This document shows, in pieces, positions 33,518 to 40,229 of a stretch of 64,000 bases of DNA. The position numbers and the translations under genes are program-made. Source of the DNA: Kineosporia sp. A_224 (GTDB lineage Bacteria; Actinomycetota; Actinomycetes; Actinomycetales; Kineosporiaceae); contig NZ_MWLN01000199.1 in NCBI RefSeq assembly GCF_002198655.1, forward strand, positions 140,209 to 204,208, in the 5' to 3' direction. Each line of letters begins with the position of its first letter. Positions within the stretch are counted from its first letter, which is position 1. Below the pieces are notes generated by a model. The model saw nothing but the letters and a program-made list of their open reading frames with translations, had not been told where the DNA came from and did no database searches.

Positions 33518-34311
33518 GCGTCGAGGCCCTTCCAGAAGGTGCGGACGATCTCGTTGACCAGGTCGGGCTGCTCGAGGTTGGCCAGGTGGCCGGCCCCGGG
33601 GACGACCTCGAGCCGCGCCCCGGGCACGAGGTCCGCGATGACCTCGGCGTACTGCAGCGGGGTCTCCTCGTCGTGCTCCCCGACGACGACGAGCGTCGGG
33701 CAGCCGATCCCCGGCAGCCGCGTCCGGGTGTCGTGCGTGACGAGCATGCCGCACGCGGCCCGCAGCGCCGCGGCCGGGATCCGGGACATCGCGCCGACCG
33801 CCTCGGCGCGCTGGGCGGCGGTCGCCGCCGGGCCGACGATGGCGCCGATGACCGTCGGGGCCATGTCGGCGGGGGTCGCACCGGCGGCGAGCGGGCCGAG
33901 CCGGGCGTCGAGCCAGGACTGCGCGGTCGTCGTCCCGTCCAGGCCGAACGCCGGGCTGGTGTCGAGGAGCACGAGCGAGCGGACGACGTCCGGGTGGTCC
34001 AGCGCGAGGTGCTGGGCGACCATCCCGCCGAGCGACAGGCCGACGACGTCCACCGGCCCCGCGGACAGCTCACGGGCCAGGCCCGCGGCCGCGGCCGCGA
34101 CGGAGCCGAAGGAGTCCGGGCTGCCCGGCGAGACGCCGTACCCGGGCATGTCCCAGGCGACGCACGTGCGGATGTCGGCGAGGCCGGTCAGCTGCGGCTC
34201 CCACGCCGTCCGCGAGCCGCCCAGCCCGTGGAGGAAGAGCGCGACCGGGCCGGTCCCCGCGGTGCGCCGGCCGACCGGCGGCGCGTCGTGGTCCTGCGGG
34301 GTCGGCGGCAC
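33514..34311 (-). CDS. Alpha/beta hydrolase
   Basis: A 265-residue alpha/beta hydrolase. Oxyanion region LFLHGLGGSRTAWEPQL, nucleophile elbow VGLSLGGMVAQHLAL with Ser in GLSLGG, acid in VVGEHDEETP and catalytic His in GAGHLANLEQP. The overall pattern is that of 3-oxoadipate enol-lactonase/ring-fission-product hydrolases. Sitting next to a NicX-like dioxygenase, it could do the job of NicD (N-formylmaleamate deformylase) or cleave another ring-fission product. GTG 34311 lies 7 nt after TACTGT (34324-34319 on the minus strand), so the operon may be leaderless; GTG 34320 is an alternative overlapping that hexamer. First gene of the four-gene operon. Confidence 0.85.
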   Translation of the reverse strand: MPPTPQDHDAPPVGRRTAGTGPVALFLHGLGGSRTAWEPQLTGLADIRTCVAWDMPGYGVSPGSPDSFGSVAAAAAGLARELSAGPVDVVGLSLGGMVAQHLALDHPDVVRSLVLLDTSPAFGLDGTTTAQSWLDARLGPLAAGATPADMAPTVIGAIVGPAATAAQRAEAVGAMSRIPAAALRAACGMLVTHDTRTRLPGIGCPTLVVVGEHDEETPLQYAEVIADLVPGARLEVVPGAGHLANLEQPDLVNEIVRTFWKGLDA

Positions 34312-34356
34312 GGGGGTCACAGTACCGAGCGGCCGGCGGGCCTGCCCAGACACAAA

Positions 34357-34371
34357 GTCAACAGTGTTGAC
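34357..34371. promoter_or_regulatory. Perfect palindromic operator in a divergent promoter
   Basis: GTCAACA-G-TGTTGAC, a perfect 15-bp palindrome between the hydrolase/NicX-like operon (minus) and the acyl-CoA-dehydrogenase-like gene (plus). Its right arm overlaps TTGACC (34368-34373), which lies 17 bp from AACACT (34391-34396), itself 7 nt from the ATG at 34404. The geometry is that of a TetR- or GntR-type repressor covering the -35 and controlling both directions. Confidence 0.6.
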
Positions 34372-34403
34372 CCGGACCCGCGGGGCGCGGAACACTCCTG
34401 CGC

Positions 34404-35597
34404 ATGACTCTCGCCCCGTCCGCTGCCGCACCCGCCGTCGACCGGGACGCGCTCGTCGCGAAGATCCGTGAGCTCGGTCCCGTCTTCGCCGAGCGCGCCG
34501 TGAGGTACGACCTCGAGGCGTCCTTCCCGTTCGAGAACTTCGCCGACCTGCGCGAGATCGGCTTCCTCGCGCTGTGCGTCCCGCAGCGCTACGGCGGCCT
34601 CGGCGCGAGCTTCGCGGACTACGCCCGCGTCTCGGCGGAGATCGGCCGCTACTGCGGGTCGACGGCGCTGACGTTCAACATGCACAACGCGACGATGCTC
34701 TGGGCCGGTGAGGTCGCCGACCTCCTCGACCTCGACGACGACGCGCGCGCCACCCACGAGCGCCGCCGGACCGAGCTGTTCCGCGGGGTCGTCGAGGACG
34801 GCACGATCCACAGCCAGCCGTTCAGCGAGGGCGTCTCCGCCGGGGCGCTGTCCGGCGTCACGACCAAGGCGGAGCCCTGCGAGGGCGGCTTCCGGGTCAC
34901 GGGGCGCAAGATCTTCGCCTCCCTCTCCGGTGCGGCGAACCGCTACAACATCACCTGCCAGGTCCCCGGGGAGCCGTTCATCCGGCTGCTGTCGGTGCCG
35001 ACGGACGCCGAGGGCGTCGAGATCGTCGGCCCGTGGGACCCGCTCGGGATGCGCGGAACGGTGTCGAAGACCCTGCTCTTCACCGACGTGTTCGTCCCCG
35101 CGGAGAACGAGGTCATGCCGCCGGGGGCCTACGACCAGGCGGCCCAGCGGTACCCGTTCCTCTTCATGTCGCTCGCGCCGTCCTACCTCGGGCTCACCCA
35201 GGGCGTCCTCGACTTCGTCCGCGGCTACCTGCGCGGCGAGATCGCCGGGTCGCCGTCCGGCCCGCCGCGCCGGGACCTGCCGCAGAAGCAGGCCGGCTGG
35301 GCCCAGCTCCAGATCTCCTACGAGCGCAGCCGGGCGCTGCTCTACGACGTCCTCGACCACATGGTCATCGACCCGGACGCCGACCTGCTCGCCCGCGCGT
35401 GGGCCGCCGTCTTCACGACGATGGAGACGGCGAACGAGGTCGCGGCGCTCGCTGTTCGGGTCTGCGGCGGCCAGTCGATGCTCAAGCACCTGCCGCTCGA
35501 GCGGATGTACCGCGACAGCAGGCTCGGCTCGACGATGCTGCCGTGGAGCGCCGAGGTCTGCCTCGACCGGCTCGGGACGGCGAAGCTCTACGACTGA
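34404..35597 (+). CDS. Acyl-CoA-dehydrogenase-fold flavoprotein (dehydrogenase or monooxygenase)
   Basis: A 397-residue protein with the three-part acyl-CoA dehydrogenase fold: N-terminal helices, the middle FAD segment (GRKIFASLSGAANRYNITC; MRGTVSKTLLFTDVFVP) and C-terminal helices ending RLGSTMLPWSAEVCLDRLG. The usual end motif around EGTxxI of classical dehydrogenases is not seen, and the same fold is used by group D flavin monooxygenases such as DszC, which take reduced flavin from a separate reductase. With a flavin reductase gene in the divergent operon, a monooxygenase role is plausible but unproven. The ATG lies 7 nt after an AACACT hexamer. It overlaps the next, convergent gene by 10 bp. 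Confidence 0.8.
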   Translation: MTLAPSAAAPAVDRDALVAKIRELGPVFAERAVRYDLEASFPFENFADLREIGFLALCVPQRYGGLGASFADYARVSAEIGRYCGSTALTFNMHNATMLWAGEVADLLDLDDDARATHERRRTELFRGVVEDGTIHSQPFSEGVSAGALSGVTTKAEPCEGGFRVTGRKIFASLSGAANRYNITCQVPGEPFIRLLSVPTDAEGVEIVGPWDPLGMRGTVSKTLLFTDVFVPAENEVMPPGAYDQAAQRYPFLFMSLAPSYLGLTQGVLDFVRGYLRGEIAGSPSGPPRRDLPQKQAGWAQLQISYERSRALLYDVLDHMVIDPDADLLARAWAAVFTTMETANEVAALAVRVCGGQSMLKHLPLERMYRDSRLGSTMLPWSAEVCLDRLGTAKLYD

Positions 35598-36826
35598 CGG
35601 ACCCGGGCCCGCGCGAGGTTCAGTTCCACCCGCGCCATCGAGCGCAGGTGCACCTCGTCGGGGCCGTCGGCGAGGCGCAGCGTGCGGACCATCGCCCACA
35701 TCTGCGCGAGCGGGGTGTCCTCGCTGACGCCGGCGGCGCCGTGGGCCTGGATCGCCTTGTCGAGCACGTAGAGCGCCGCCCGCGGGGCCGCGACCTTGAT
35801 CGCCGCGATCTCGCTCGCGGCGCCCTTCGCGCCGACCCGGTCGATGAGCCAGGCCGTCTTGAGCACGAGGAGCCGGGCCTGCTCGAGCGCGAGCCGCGAC
35901 TCGGCGACCCACTCCCGGACGACGCCCTGGTTCGCCAGCGGCTGCCCGAACGCCGTCCGCTCGATCGCGCGGGAGGTCATGAGCTCCAGCGCCCGCTCCC
36001 CCATCCCGAGCGCGCGCATGCAGTGGTGGATCCGGCCCGGGCCGAGGCGGGCCTGGGCGATCGCGAAGCCGGAGCCGGGCGTGCCGACGAGGTTCGACGC
36101 CGGCACCCGGACGTCGTGGAAGCTGACCTCCCCGTGCCCGCCGTGCGCGCCGTCGTCGTAGCCGAAGACCGACGTCGACCGGTGCACGGTGACACCGGGG
36201 GTGTCGAGGGGGACGAGGATCATCGAGTGCCGGGCGTGCCGCTCGGCGTCCGGCTCGCTGACGCCCATGACGATCGCGATCTCGCACTCGGGCCGCAGGG
36301 CCCCCGACGACCACCACTTGCGGCCGTTCACGACGTACTCGTCGCCGTCCCGGGTGATCCGGGTGGCGATGTTCGTCGCGTCGGACGAGGCGACGTCCGG
36401 CTCCGTCATCGAGAAGCAGGAGCGGATCCGGCCCTCGAGCAGGGGAACGAGCCAGCGCTCCTTCTGCTCGGGGGTGCCGAACATGGCGAGCACCTCCATG
36501 TTCCCGGTGTCCGGTGCCGCGCAGTTCATCGCCTCGGGGGCGAGCGCGTACGACCGCCCGGAGAGCTCGGCGATCGGCGCGTAGTCGAGCACCGACAGGC
36601 CCGCGCCGTGCTCGGCGTCGGGCAGGAACAGGTTCCACAGCCCGCGCTCCCGGGCCTGCGTCCTGAGGTGCTCGATGACCGCCGGCGTCCGGTAGGGGGT
36701 GCCCTCCTCCCGGAGCCGGGCGACCTGGTGGTGGTACAGCGGTTCCGCCGGGAGGACGGCCTCGTCGAGGAACCGGCGGACGGCCTCCTGGAGCTCGGCG
36801 GAGCGGGCGCTCGGGGCGAAGTCCAT
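35588..36826 (-). CDS. Acyl-CoA dehydrogenase family protein (ACAD10/11-like)
   Basis: A 412-residue flavoenzyme. Typical segments are SCFSMTEPDVASSDATNIAT (FAD and substrate binding), GRKWWSSGALRPECEIAIVMG, FAIAQARLGPGRIHHCMRALG and AIQAHGAAGVSEDTPLAQMW, which are those of ACAD10/11-type dehydrogenases. It oxidises an acyl-CoA to the enoyl-CoA, passing electrons to ETF. It is the last gene after the QsdA-like lactonase (9-bp gap), suggesting it handles the acyl part of a lactone or related product. Its end overlaps the convergent dehydrogenase-fold gene by 10 bp, so the two transcripts are antisense at their ends. Confidence 0.9.
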   Translation of the reverse strand: MDFAPSARSAELQEAVRRFLDEAVLPAEPLYHHQVARLREEGTPYRTPAVIEHLRTQARERGLWNLFLPDAEHGAGLSVLDYAPIAELSGRSYALAPEAMNCAAPDTGNMEVLAMFGTPEQKERWLVPLLEGRIRSCFSMTEPDVASSDATNIATRITRDGDEYVVNGRKWWSSGALRPECEIAIVMGVSEPDAERHARHSMILVPLDTPGVTVHRSTSVFGYDDGAHGGHGEVSFHDVRVPASNLVGTPGSGFAIAQARLGPGRIHHCMRALGMGERALELMTSRAIERTAFGQPLANQGVVREWVAESRLALEQARLLVLKTAWLIDRVGAKGAASEIAAIKVAAPRAALYVLDKAIQAHGAAGVSEDTPLAQMWAMVRTLRLADGPDEVHLRSMARVELNLARARVRQS

Positions 36827-36835
36827 GGGTGCCTC

Positions 36836-37810
36836 TCAGCGGGTGAAGTACCCGGCGGGGTTGGCGACGAGCATCTGGTCGACCTGGGCCTGCGTGACCC
36901 CGGCCGCCAGGAGCGCGGGCAGCACGTCGTCGCTGATGTGCTCGTAGTGCCAGTTCGGTGCGGCGGCGGCCTTCGCGGCGTCGTGCGCGGCCCCGAAGTA
37001 GTCGATGAAGCAGTTCGCGTCGTGGCCGAGGACCATCCGGTCCGCGTAGCCGCGGGCGGCCAGCGCTGCGATGGTCGCGACCCGTTGCGCGCCGGGGTTG
37101 AAGATGTCGAGCCCGAAGCGGTCCATCCCGAGGGTGGCGCCCCGGTCGGCGAGGCTCATGAGGAAGTCGAGGTCGTTGCTGTCGCCGGCGTGGCCGACGA
37201 CGACCTTCGTGAGGTCCGCGCCCGCGGCCTCGAACAGGTCGAGCGCCGTCCGGCCGCTCTGCTCGAGGGCGCTCGTGTGCACGGTGATCGGGGCGCCGGT
37301 CTCGGCGCTCGTGCGGCCGACGGCCCGGGCGATCCGCTCGACGCCCGGCGTCGGGACCGCGGTCTCGACGCAGCACTTGAGGAAGGCGGCCTTGACCCCG
37401 GTGCCCGCGATGCCCTCGGCGATGTCGCGGGTGAAGTCGGTGACGAGCGGCTCGGGCATGTCGAGGAGCAGCCCGGGACCGCGGTAGGCGTACTGCTGCG
37501 GGAGGTCCCCGAAGGCGTACAGGCCGGTCGCGACGACGATGTTCACCGGCGTCTGCGCGGCGATCCGCTGCATCCGCGGGATGTTGCGGCCCAGTCCCCA
37601 CACGGTCGGGTCGACGATCGTCGTGATGCCCTTGGCGTGCAGGGCGCGGAGCTTCTCGACCGCGTCGGCGACCCTCGCCTCCTCGTCCCACCAGGTGTCG
37701 CCGTAGTTCTCGACGTGCTCGGTCGCGAGCACGAAGACGTGCTCGTGCATGAGGGTCGGGCCGAGGTCGCTCAGCGCGACCGGGCCGCGGACGGTCTCCA
37801 CCGTGGACAT
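36836..37810 (-). CDS. Phosphotriesterase-family lactonase, QsdA-like
   Basis: A 324-residue TIM-barrel metalloenzyme with the complete phosphotriesterase ligand set: His22 and His24 (LMHEHVFV), bridging Lys145 (AAFLKCC), His178 (ITVHTS), His207 (VVVGHAGDS) and Asp264 (VLGHDANC). By recollection the N-terminal region and the GRNIPRMQRIA and NIVVATGLYAF segments are close to QsdA of Rhodococcus, an acyl-homoserine-lactone lactonase. It could therefore be quorum-quenching or a general gamma-lactone hydrolase. It lies downstream of a TetR gene and upstream of an acyl-CoA dehydrogenase. ATG 37810 has GGAGAGG about 8 nt upstream; a longer start would overlap a palindromic operator. Confidence 0.88.
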   Translation of the reverse strand: MSTVETVRGPVALSDLGPTLMHEHVFVLATEHVENYGDTWWDEEARVADAVEKLRALHAKGITTIVDPTVWGLGRNIPRMQRIAAQTPVNIVVATGLYAFGDLPQQYAYRGPGLLLDMPEPLVTDFTRDIAEGIAGTGVKAAFLKCCVETAVPTPGVERIARAVGRTSAETGAPITVHTSALEQSGRTALDLFEAAGADLTKVVVGHAGDSNDLDFLMSLADRGATLGMDRFGLDIFNPGAQRVATIAALAARGYADRMVLGHDANCFIDYFGAAHDAAKAAAAPNWHYEHISDDVLPALLAAGVTQAQVDQMLVANPAGYFTR

Positions 37811-37867
37811 GGGTGACACCTCTCCGACGTCGTCGTCCGGGGGCCGTGGCGTCCCGGGCGCGAAGGC

Positions 37868-37894
37868 CTGAGACACATCGCCGCAGCGTCTCAG
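37868..37894. promoter_or_regulatory. Inverted repeat between the TetR and lactonase genes
   Basis: CTGAGAC / GTCTCAG separated by 13 nt, spanning the end of the TetR gene and the leader of the lactonase gene. The position suits an operator controlling an internal promoter of the lactonase/dehydrogenase pair. Confidence 0.45.
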
Positions 37895-38568
37895 CGTGTC
37901 CGGGGGGTGTCAATGGGGCCGAGGTCCCCAGGCGGCAGGCCGAGCAGCACCGCCGCGACGGCGAGCGCCTCGTCGATCCGCGGCTCCCCGCCGCCGAGCA
38001 GGTGCGCGTAGAGCGGCCCGTCCCCGATCCGGACGATCGCCTGCGCGAGCACCGGGACGGGCAGCAGGGGCGCCATCCGGCCGGCCGCGACCTCCTCGTC
38101 GAGCAGTGCCCGCAGCAGGGCGGCCGAGCGGCTCTCGATGAGTCCCGGGCTCGTCGCGAGCCGGACGAAGAGCCGCGGCTCGCGGGCCGTGAGCGCCCGC
38201 AGCGGCTCCGCGTCGACGACGCGGTGCATGAAGGCGTCGAGGACGGCGAGCACGCGGTCGCCCCCGGTCGGGCCGGGGCGACGGGCGTCGACGTCGCGGA
38301 CCGCGGCGCGGAACGTCCACTCGGTGGCGTCGGAGAGCACGGCACCGAGGAGGTCCTCGCGGTTGCCGGCCCAGCGGTAGAGCGTCGCGCGGCCGACGCC
38401 GAGCTCTGCGGCGAGGGCGGACATGTCGAGGCTGTCGCCGCGCAGGTACGCCGCACGGGCCGCCGCGTGAACGGCGGCAGCACCACGCCCGCCGCGCGGC
38501 CGGGGTGCCGCCGGGCGGCCCTGCAGCGGGCGCTCCTGCGGCAGGTCCTCCGGCGGGCGGGCGGTCAC
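37891..38568 (-). CDS. TetR-family regulator, QsdR-like
   Basis: A 225-residue regulator. The helix-turn-helix is LAAELGVGRATLYRWAGNRE at about residues 51-70, followed by a ligand-binding domain. The Trp in LYRWAGNRE and the whole C-terminal half resemble the QsdR branch, whose Rhodococcus member controls qsdA in response to lactones. The first 45 residues are Pro/Arg-rich. GTG 38568 starts 4 bp after the methyltransferase stop. Its target is probably the adjacent lactonase gene, through the inverted repeat at 37,868-37,894. Confidence 0.85.
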   Translation of the reverse strand: MTARPPEDLPQERPLQGRPAAPRPRGGRGAAAVHAAARAAYLRGDSLDMSALAAELGVGRATLYRWAGNREDLLGAVLSDATEWTFRAAVRDVDARRPGPTGGDRVLAVLDAFMHRVVDAEPLRALTAREPRLFVRLATSPGLIESRSAALLRALLDEEVAAGRMAPLLPVPVLAQAIVRIGDGPLYAHLLGGGEPRIDEALAVAAVLLGLPPGDLGPIDTPRTR

Positions 38569-38572
38569 CGCG

Positions 38573-39373
38573 TCATCGTGGCACGGCGGGCGGCCGCTGC
38601 GGATCTGCCGGACGGACGGTGTGCCAGAGCGTCCAGCGGTCGCGCTCGACGACGGGGCCGGGCGGCAGTGTCGCGCGGAGCGTGGCGCAGAAGCCGTCGA
38701 GCTCGGTGTCGTCGAGCTCGTGGAGGATCGAGCGTCCGGTCCGTGCGCGTAGCTCGGTGGCGTAGGCCTCGGCGCTCGCGTGCACCCGGCGCACCTCGTG
38801 CAGCGAGCTCGTCGTGACCGGGTCGAAGCCGTTGCGCCGCAGCACCTCCGTGAGCGCCGCGGCGTCGGGCCGCCGGCCGGCCTCGACGGCGCGCAGTCGT
38901 GGGAAGGCCGCGAGGAGGTACCCCCTGAGGTTGTCGGGGCCGGCGGGTCGGTCGACGTCGTCCGGCGTCCGGTCCTGGACGACGAGGTGGCCGCCGGGGA
39001 CGAGCAGCCGGTAGGCCTCGCGGGCGAAGGCGTCGAGGTCCGGCAGGTGGTGGACGACCGCCCGGGACAGGACGAGGCCGGCCGCGCCGTCCGGCAGGCC
39101 GGTCGCGGTGACGTCGGCGCGGACCAGGTCGAGCCCGGCGGGGGCGTCGGCCCGCGCGGCGTCGAGGATCGGCGCGCTCGAGTCGACCCCGACGACGTGG
39201 GCGGCGCCGAGCCGGAGCAGCGCGCGGGAGTAGGTCCCGCCGCCGCACCCCAGGTCGACGGCGCGCAGGCCGCGCGGGTCGACCAGGCGCCCGAACGCCT
39301 CGGTCCAGGTCGGGTCGGCGTCCCGGTCGGAGTATGTCCTCGCCTGTGCGGGGTCGTGGAAGTTCACGGGCAC
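38573..39373 (-). CDS. Class I SAM-dependent methyltransferase
   Basis: A 266-residue methyltransferase of the Methyltransf_11/UbiE-like group. Motif I is AVDLGCGGGTYSRALL, motif II is in LVRADVTATGLPDGAAGLVL, and post-motif segments include HHLPDLDAFAREAYRLLVPG. It transfers a methyl group from SAM to an unknown small molecule. GTG 39373 was chosen for GGAGG 6 nt upstream (CAGGAGGCCACC). It is the first gene of the run methyltransferase-tetR-lactonase-dehydrogenase on the minus strand; a 12-bp palindrome lies 43 nt upstream of its start. Confidence 0.85.
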   Translation of the reverse strand: MPVNFHDPAQARTYSDRDADPTWTEAFGRLVDPRGLRAVDLGCGGGTYSRALLRLGAAHVVGVDSSAPILDAARADAPAGLDLVRADVTATGLPDGAAGLVLSRAVVHHLPDLDAFAREAYRLLVPGGHLVVQDRTPDDVDRPAGPDNLRGYLLAAFPRLRAVEAGRRPDAAALTEVLRRNGFDPVTTSSLHEVRRVHASAEAYATELRARTGRSILHELDDTELDGFCATLRATLPPGPVVERDRWTLWHTVRPADPQRPPAVPR

Positions 39374-39415
39374 GGTGGCCTCCTGGTGCTCGCCGGCGGT
39401 CGTCCGCCGAAGTGC

Positions 39416-39427
39416 CTTGATATCAAG
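39416..39427. promoter_or_regulatory. Perfect palindrome CTTGATATCAAG, MarR-type operator candidate
   Basis: A 12-bp perfect palindrome, AT-rich in an otherwise GC-rich region, in the promoter of the methyltransferase gene. The core TTGATATCAA is typical of MarR-family operators. No MarR gene is in the window. Confidence 0.5.
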
Positions 39428-39438
39428 ATACTCTCCGG

Positions 39439-39456
39439 TGACCGGGCGCCCGGTCA
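39439..39456. promoter_or_regulatory. Perfect 18-bp palindrome TGACCGGGCGCCCGGTCA
   Basis: It lies about 25 bp upstream of the TAGGGT -10-like hexamer (39481-39486) of the small-protein genes, near where the -35 would be. Possible operator; it is too symmetrical to form a normal terminator loop. Confidence 0.45.
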
Positions 39457-39458
39457 GG

Positions 39459-39474
39459 GACAGCCGTGGCTGTC
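39459..39474. promoter_or_regulatory. Perfect palindrome GACAGCCGTGGCTGTC
   Basis: A 16-bp inverted repeat with a 2-nt centre just 6 bp before the TAGGGT -10-like hexamer. Together with the two neighbouring palindromes it makes this 150-bp divergent gap look heavily regulated. Confidence 0.4.
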
Positions 39475-39523
39475 GGCGGGTAGGGTCACCTGGACCATGA
39501 TCAGCGCGGGTCGGGGAGGCGCC

Positions 39524-39862
39524 GTGAGCGGGACGGACGACGGGATCACCGGGCCGGGCGCCGACGACGCGCAGAGCGCCTGGGCGGAGTGGATCCGGCC
39601 CGAGGCCGCGGTGCTCGGTGTCGCGGGGGTCGCGGCTGCCGCGCTGGCCCGCACCCTGACCGGCGCGTCCGGGGACGACCCGGACGACGACACGTCCCCT
39701 GCCGTCGGGGACGGTGACGACGCGGGCGACGCCGACGCCTGGGAGCAGATCTCCCGCGACACGCAGCAGGTGGCCGACCACGGCGTGACCCTCGCGGCGA
39801 TGGACGGCATGGCTCAGGCGCAGGCAGACACGATCGAGTCGTTCAACCCTTCGAACTACTGA
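39524..39862 (+). CDS. Small acidic protein of unknown function, paralogue 1
   Basis: A 112-residue protein that I cannot assign. It has an Asp-rich beginning, a short hydrophobic segment AAVLGVAGVAAAALARTL, a very acidic middle (GDDPDDDTSPAVGDGDDAGD) and a C-terminal helix ending ESFNPSNY. GTG 39524 has GGGGAGG 4 nt upstream; an in-frame ATG at 39497 lacks such a site. The next gene starts the same way (VSG, then DAWADW against SAWAEW) and has the same three-part plan, so the two are tandem paralogues. The hydrophobic stretch may be a single membrane helix or an amphipathic surface. No homologue comes to mind. Confidence 0.65.
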   Translation: MSGTDDGITGPGADDAQSAWAEWIRPEAAVLGVAGVAAAALARTLTGASGDDPDDDTSPAVGDGDDAGDADAWEQISRDTQQVADHGVTLAAMDGMAQAQADTIESFNPSNY

Positions 39863-39872
39863 CGGAGGACCT

Positions 39873-40205
39873 GTGAGCGGGATGGACAGCACCACGGACG
39901 CCTGGGCCGACTGGACGACCCCGGGGGCGGCCGCGTTCGGCGTCGTCGGGCTGGCCGTGGCGGCGGTCGGGCACGTGCTCGCTGACGACGACGGCGCGGA
40001 CGACGGCGCGGACGACGGTGCGGACGGCGTCGGGGACGTCGACAAGGACGGCGACGCGGACCAGGACGACGTGACGCAGCAGTCGACCGACCTCCTCGTG
40101 GACTCGACGAACGGCGGCGTCCAGCTCATGGCCGCGGACGCCGCGCAGCACGCCTACGGCGAGGCCATCACGTCGTACTGCGACCCTGACGGCCCCGACT
40201 TCTGA
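39873..40205 (+). CDS. Small acidic protein of unknown function, paralogue 2
   Basis: A 110-residue protein with the same architecture as the preceding gene: DAWADW near the start, hydrophobic AAAFGVVGLAVAAVGHVLA, a repeated acidic stretch built of DDGAD units (encoded by repeats near 39,990-40,030), then a helix ending YCDPDGPDF. GGAGG lies 4-5 nt before GTG 39873, and only 10 bp separate it from paralogue 1, so they are cotranscribed. The function is unknown; the pair could act together as a heteromeric membrane-associated or Ca2+-binding protein. Confidence 0.65.
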   Translation: MSGMDSTTDAWADWTTPGAAAFGVVGLAVAAVGHVLADDDGADDGADDGADGVGDVDKDGDADQDDVTQQSTDLLVDSTNGGVQLMAADAAQHAYGEAITSYCDPDGPDF

Positions 40206-40209
40206 CCTC

Positions 40210-40229
40210 CCCGCCGGTCAGCCGGCGGG
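40210..40229. terminator. Hairpin between convergent genes
   Basis: Perfect 8-bp stem CCCGCCGG / CCGGCGGG with a 4-nt loop, beginning 4 bp after the stop of the small-protein gene and overlapping the stop of the 2-oxoglutarate oxygenase gene. Confidence 0.5.
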
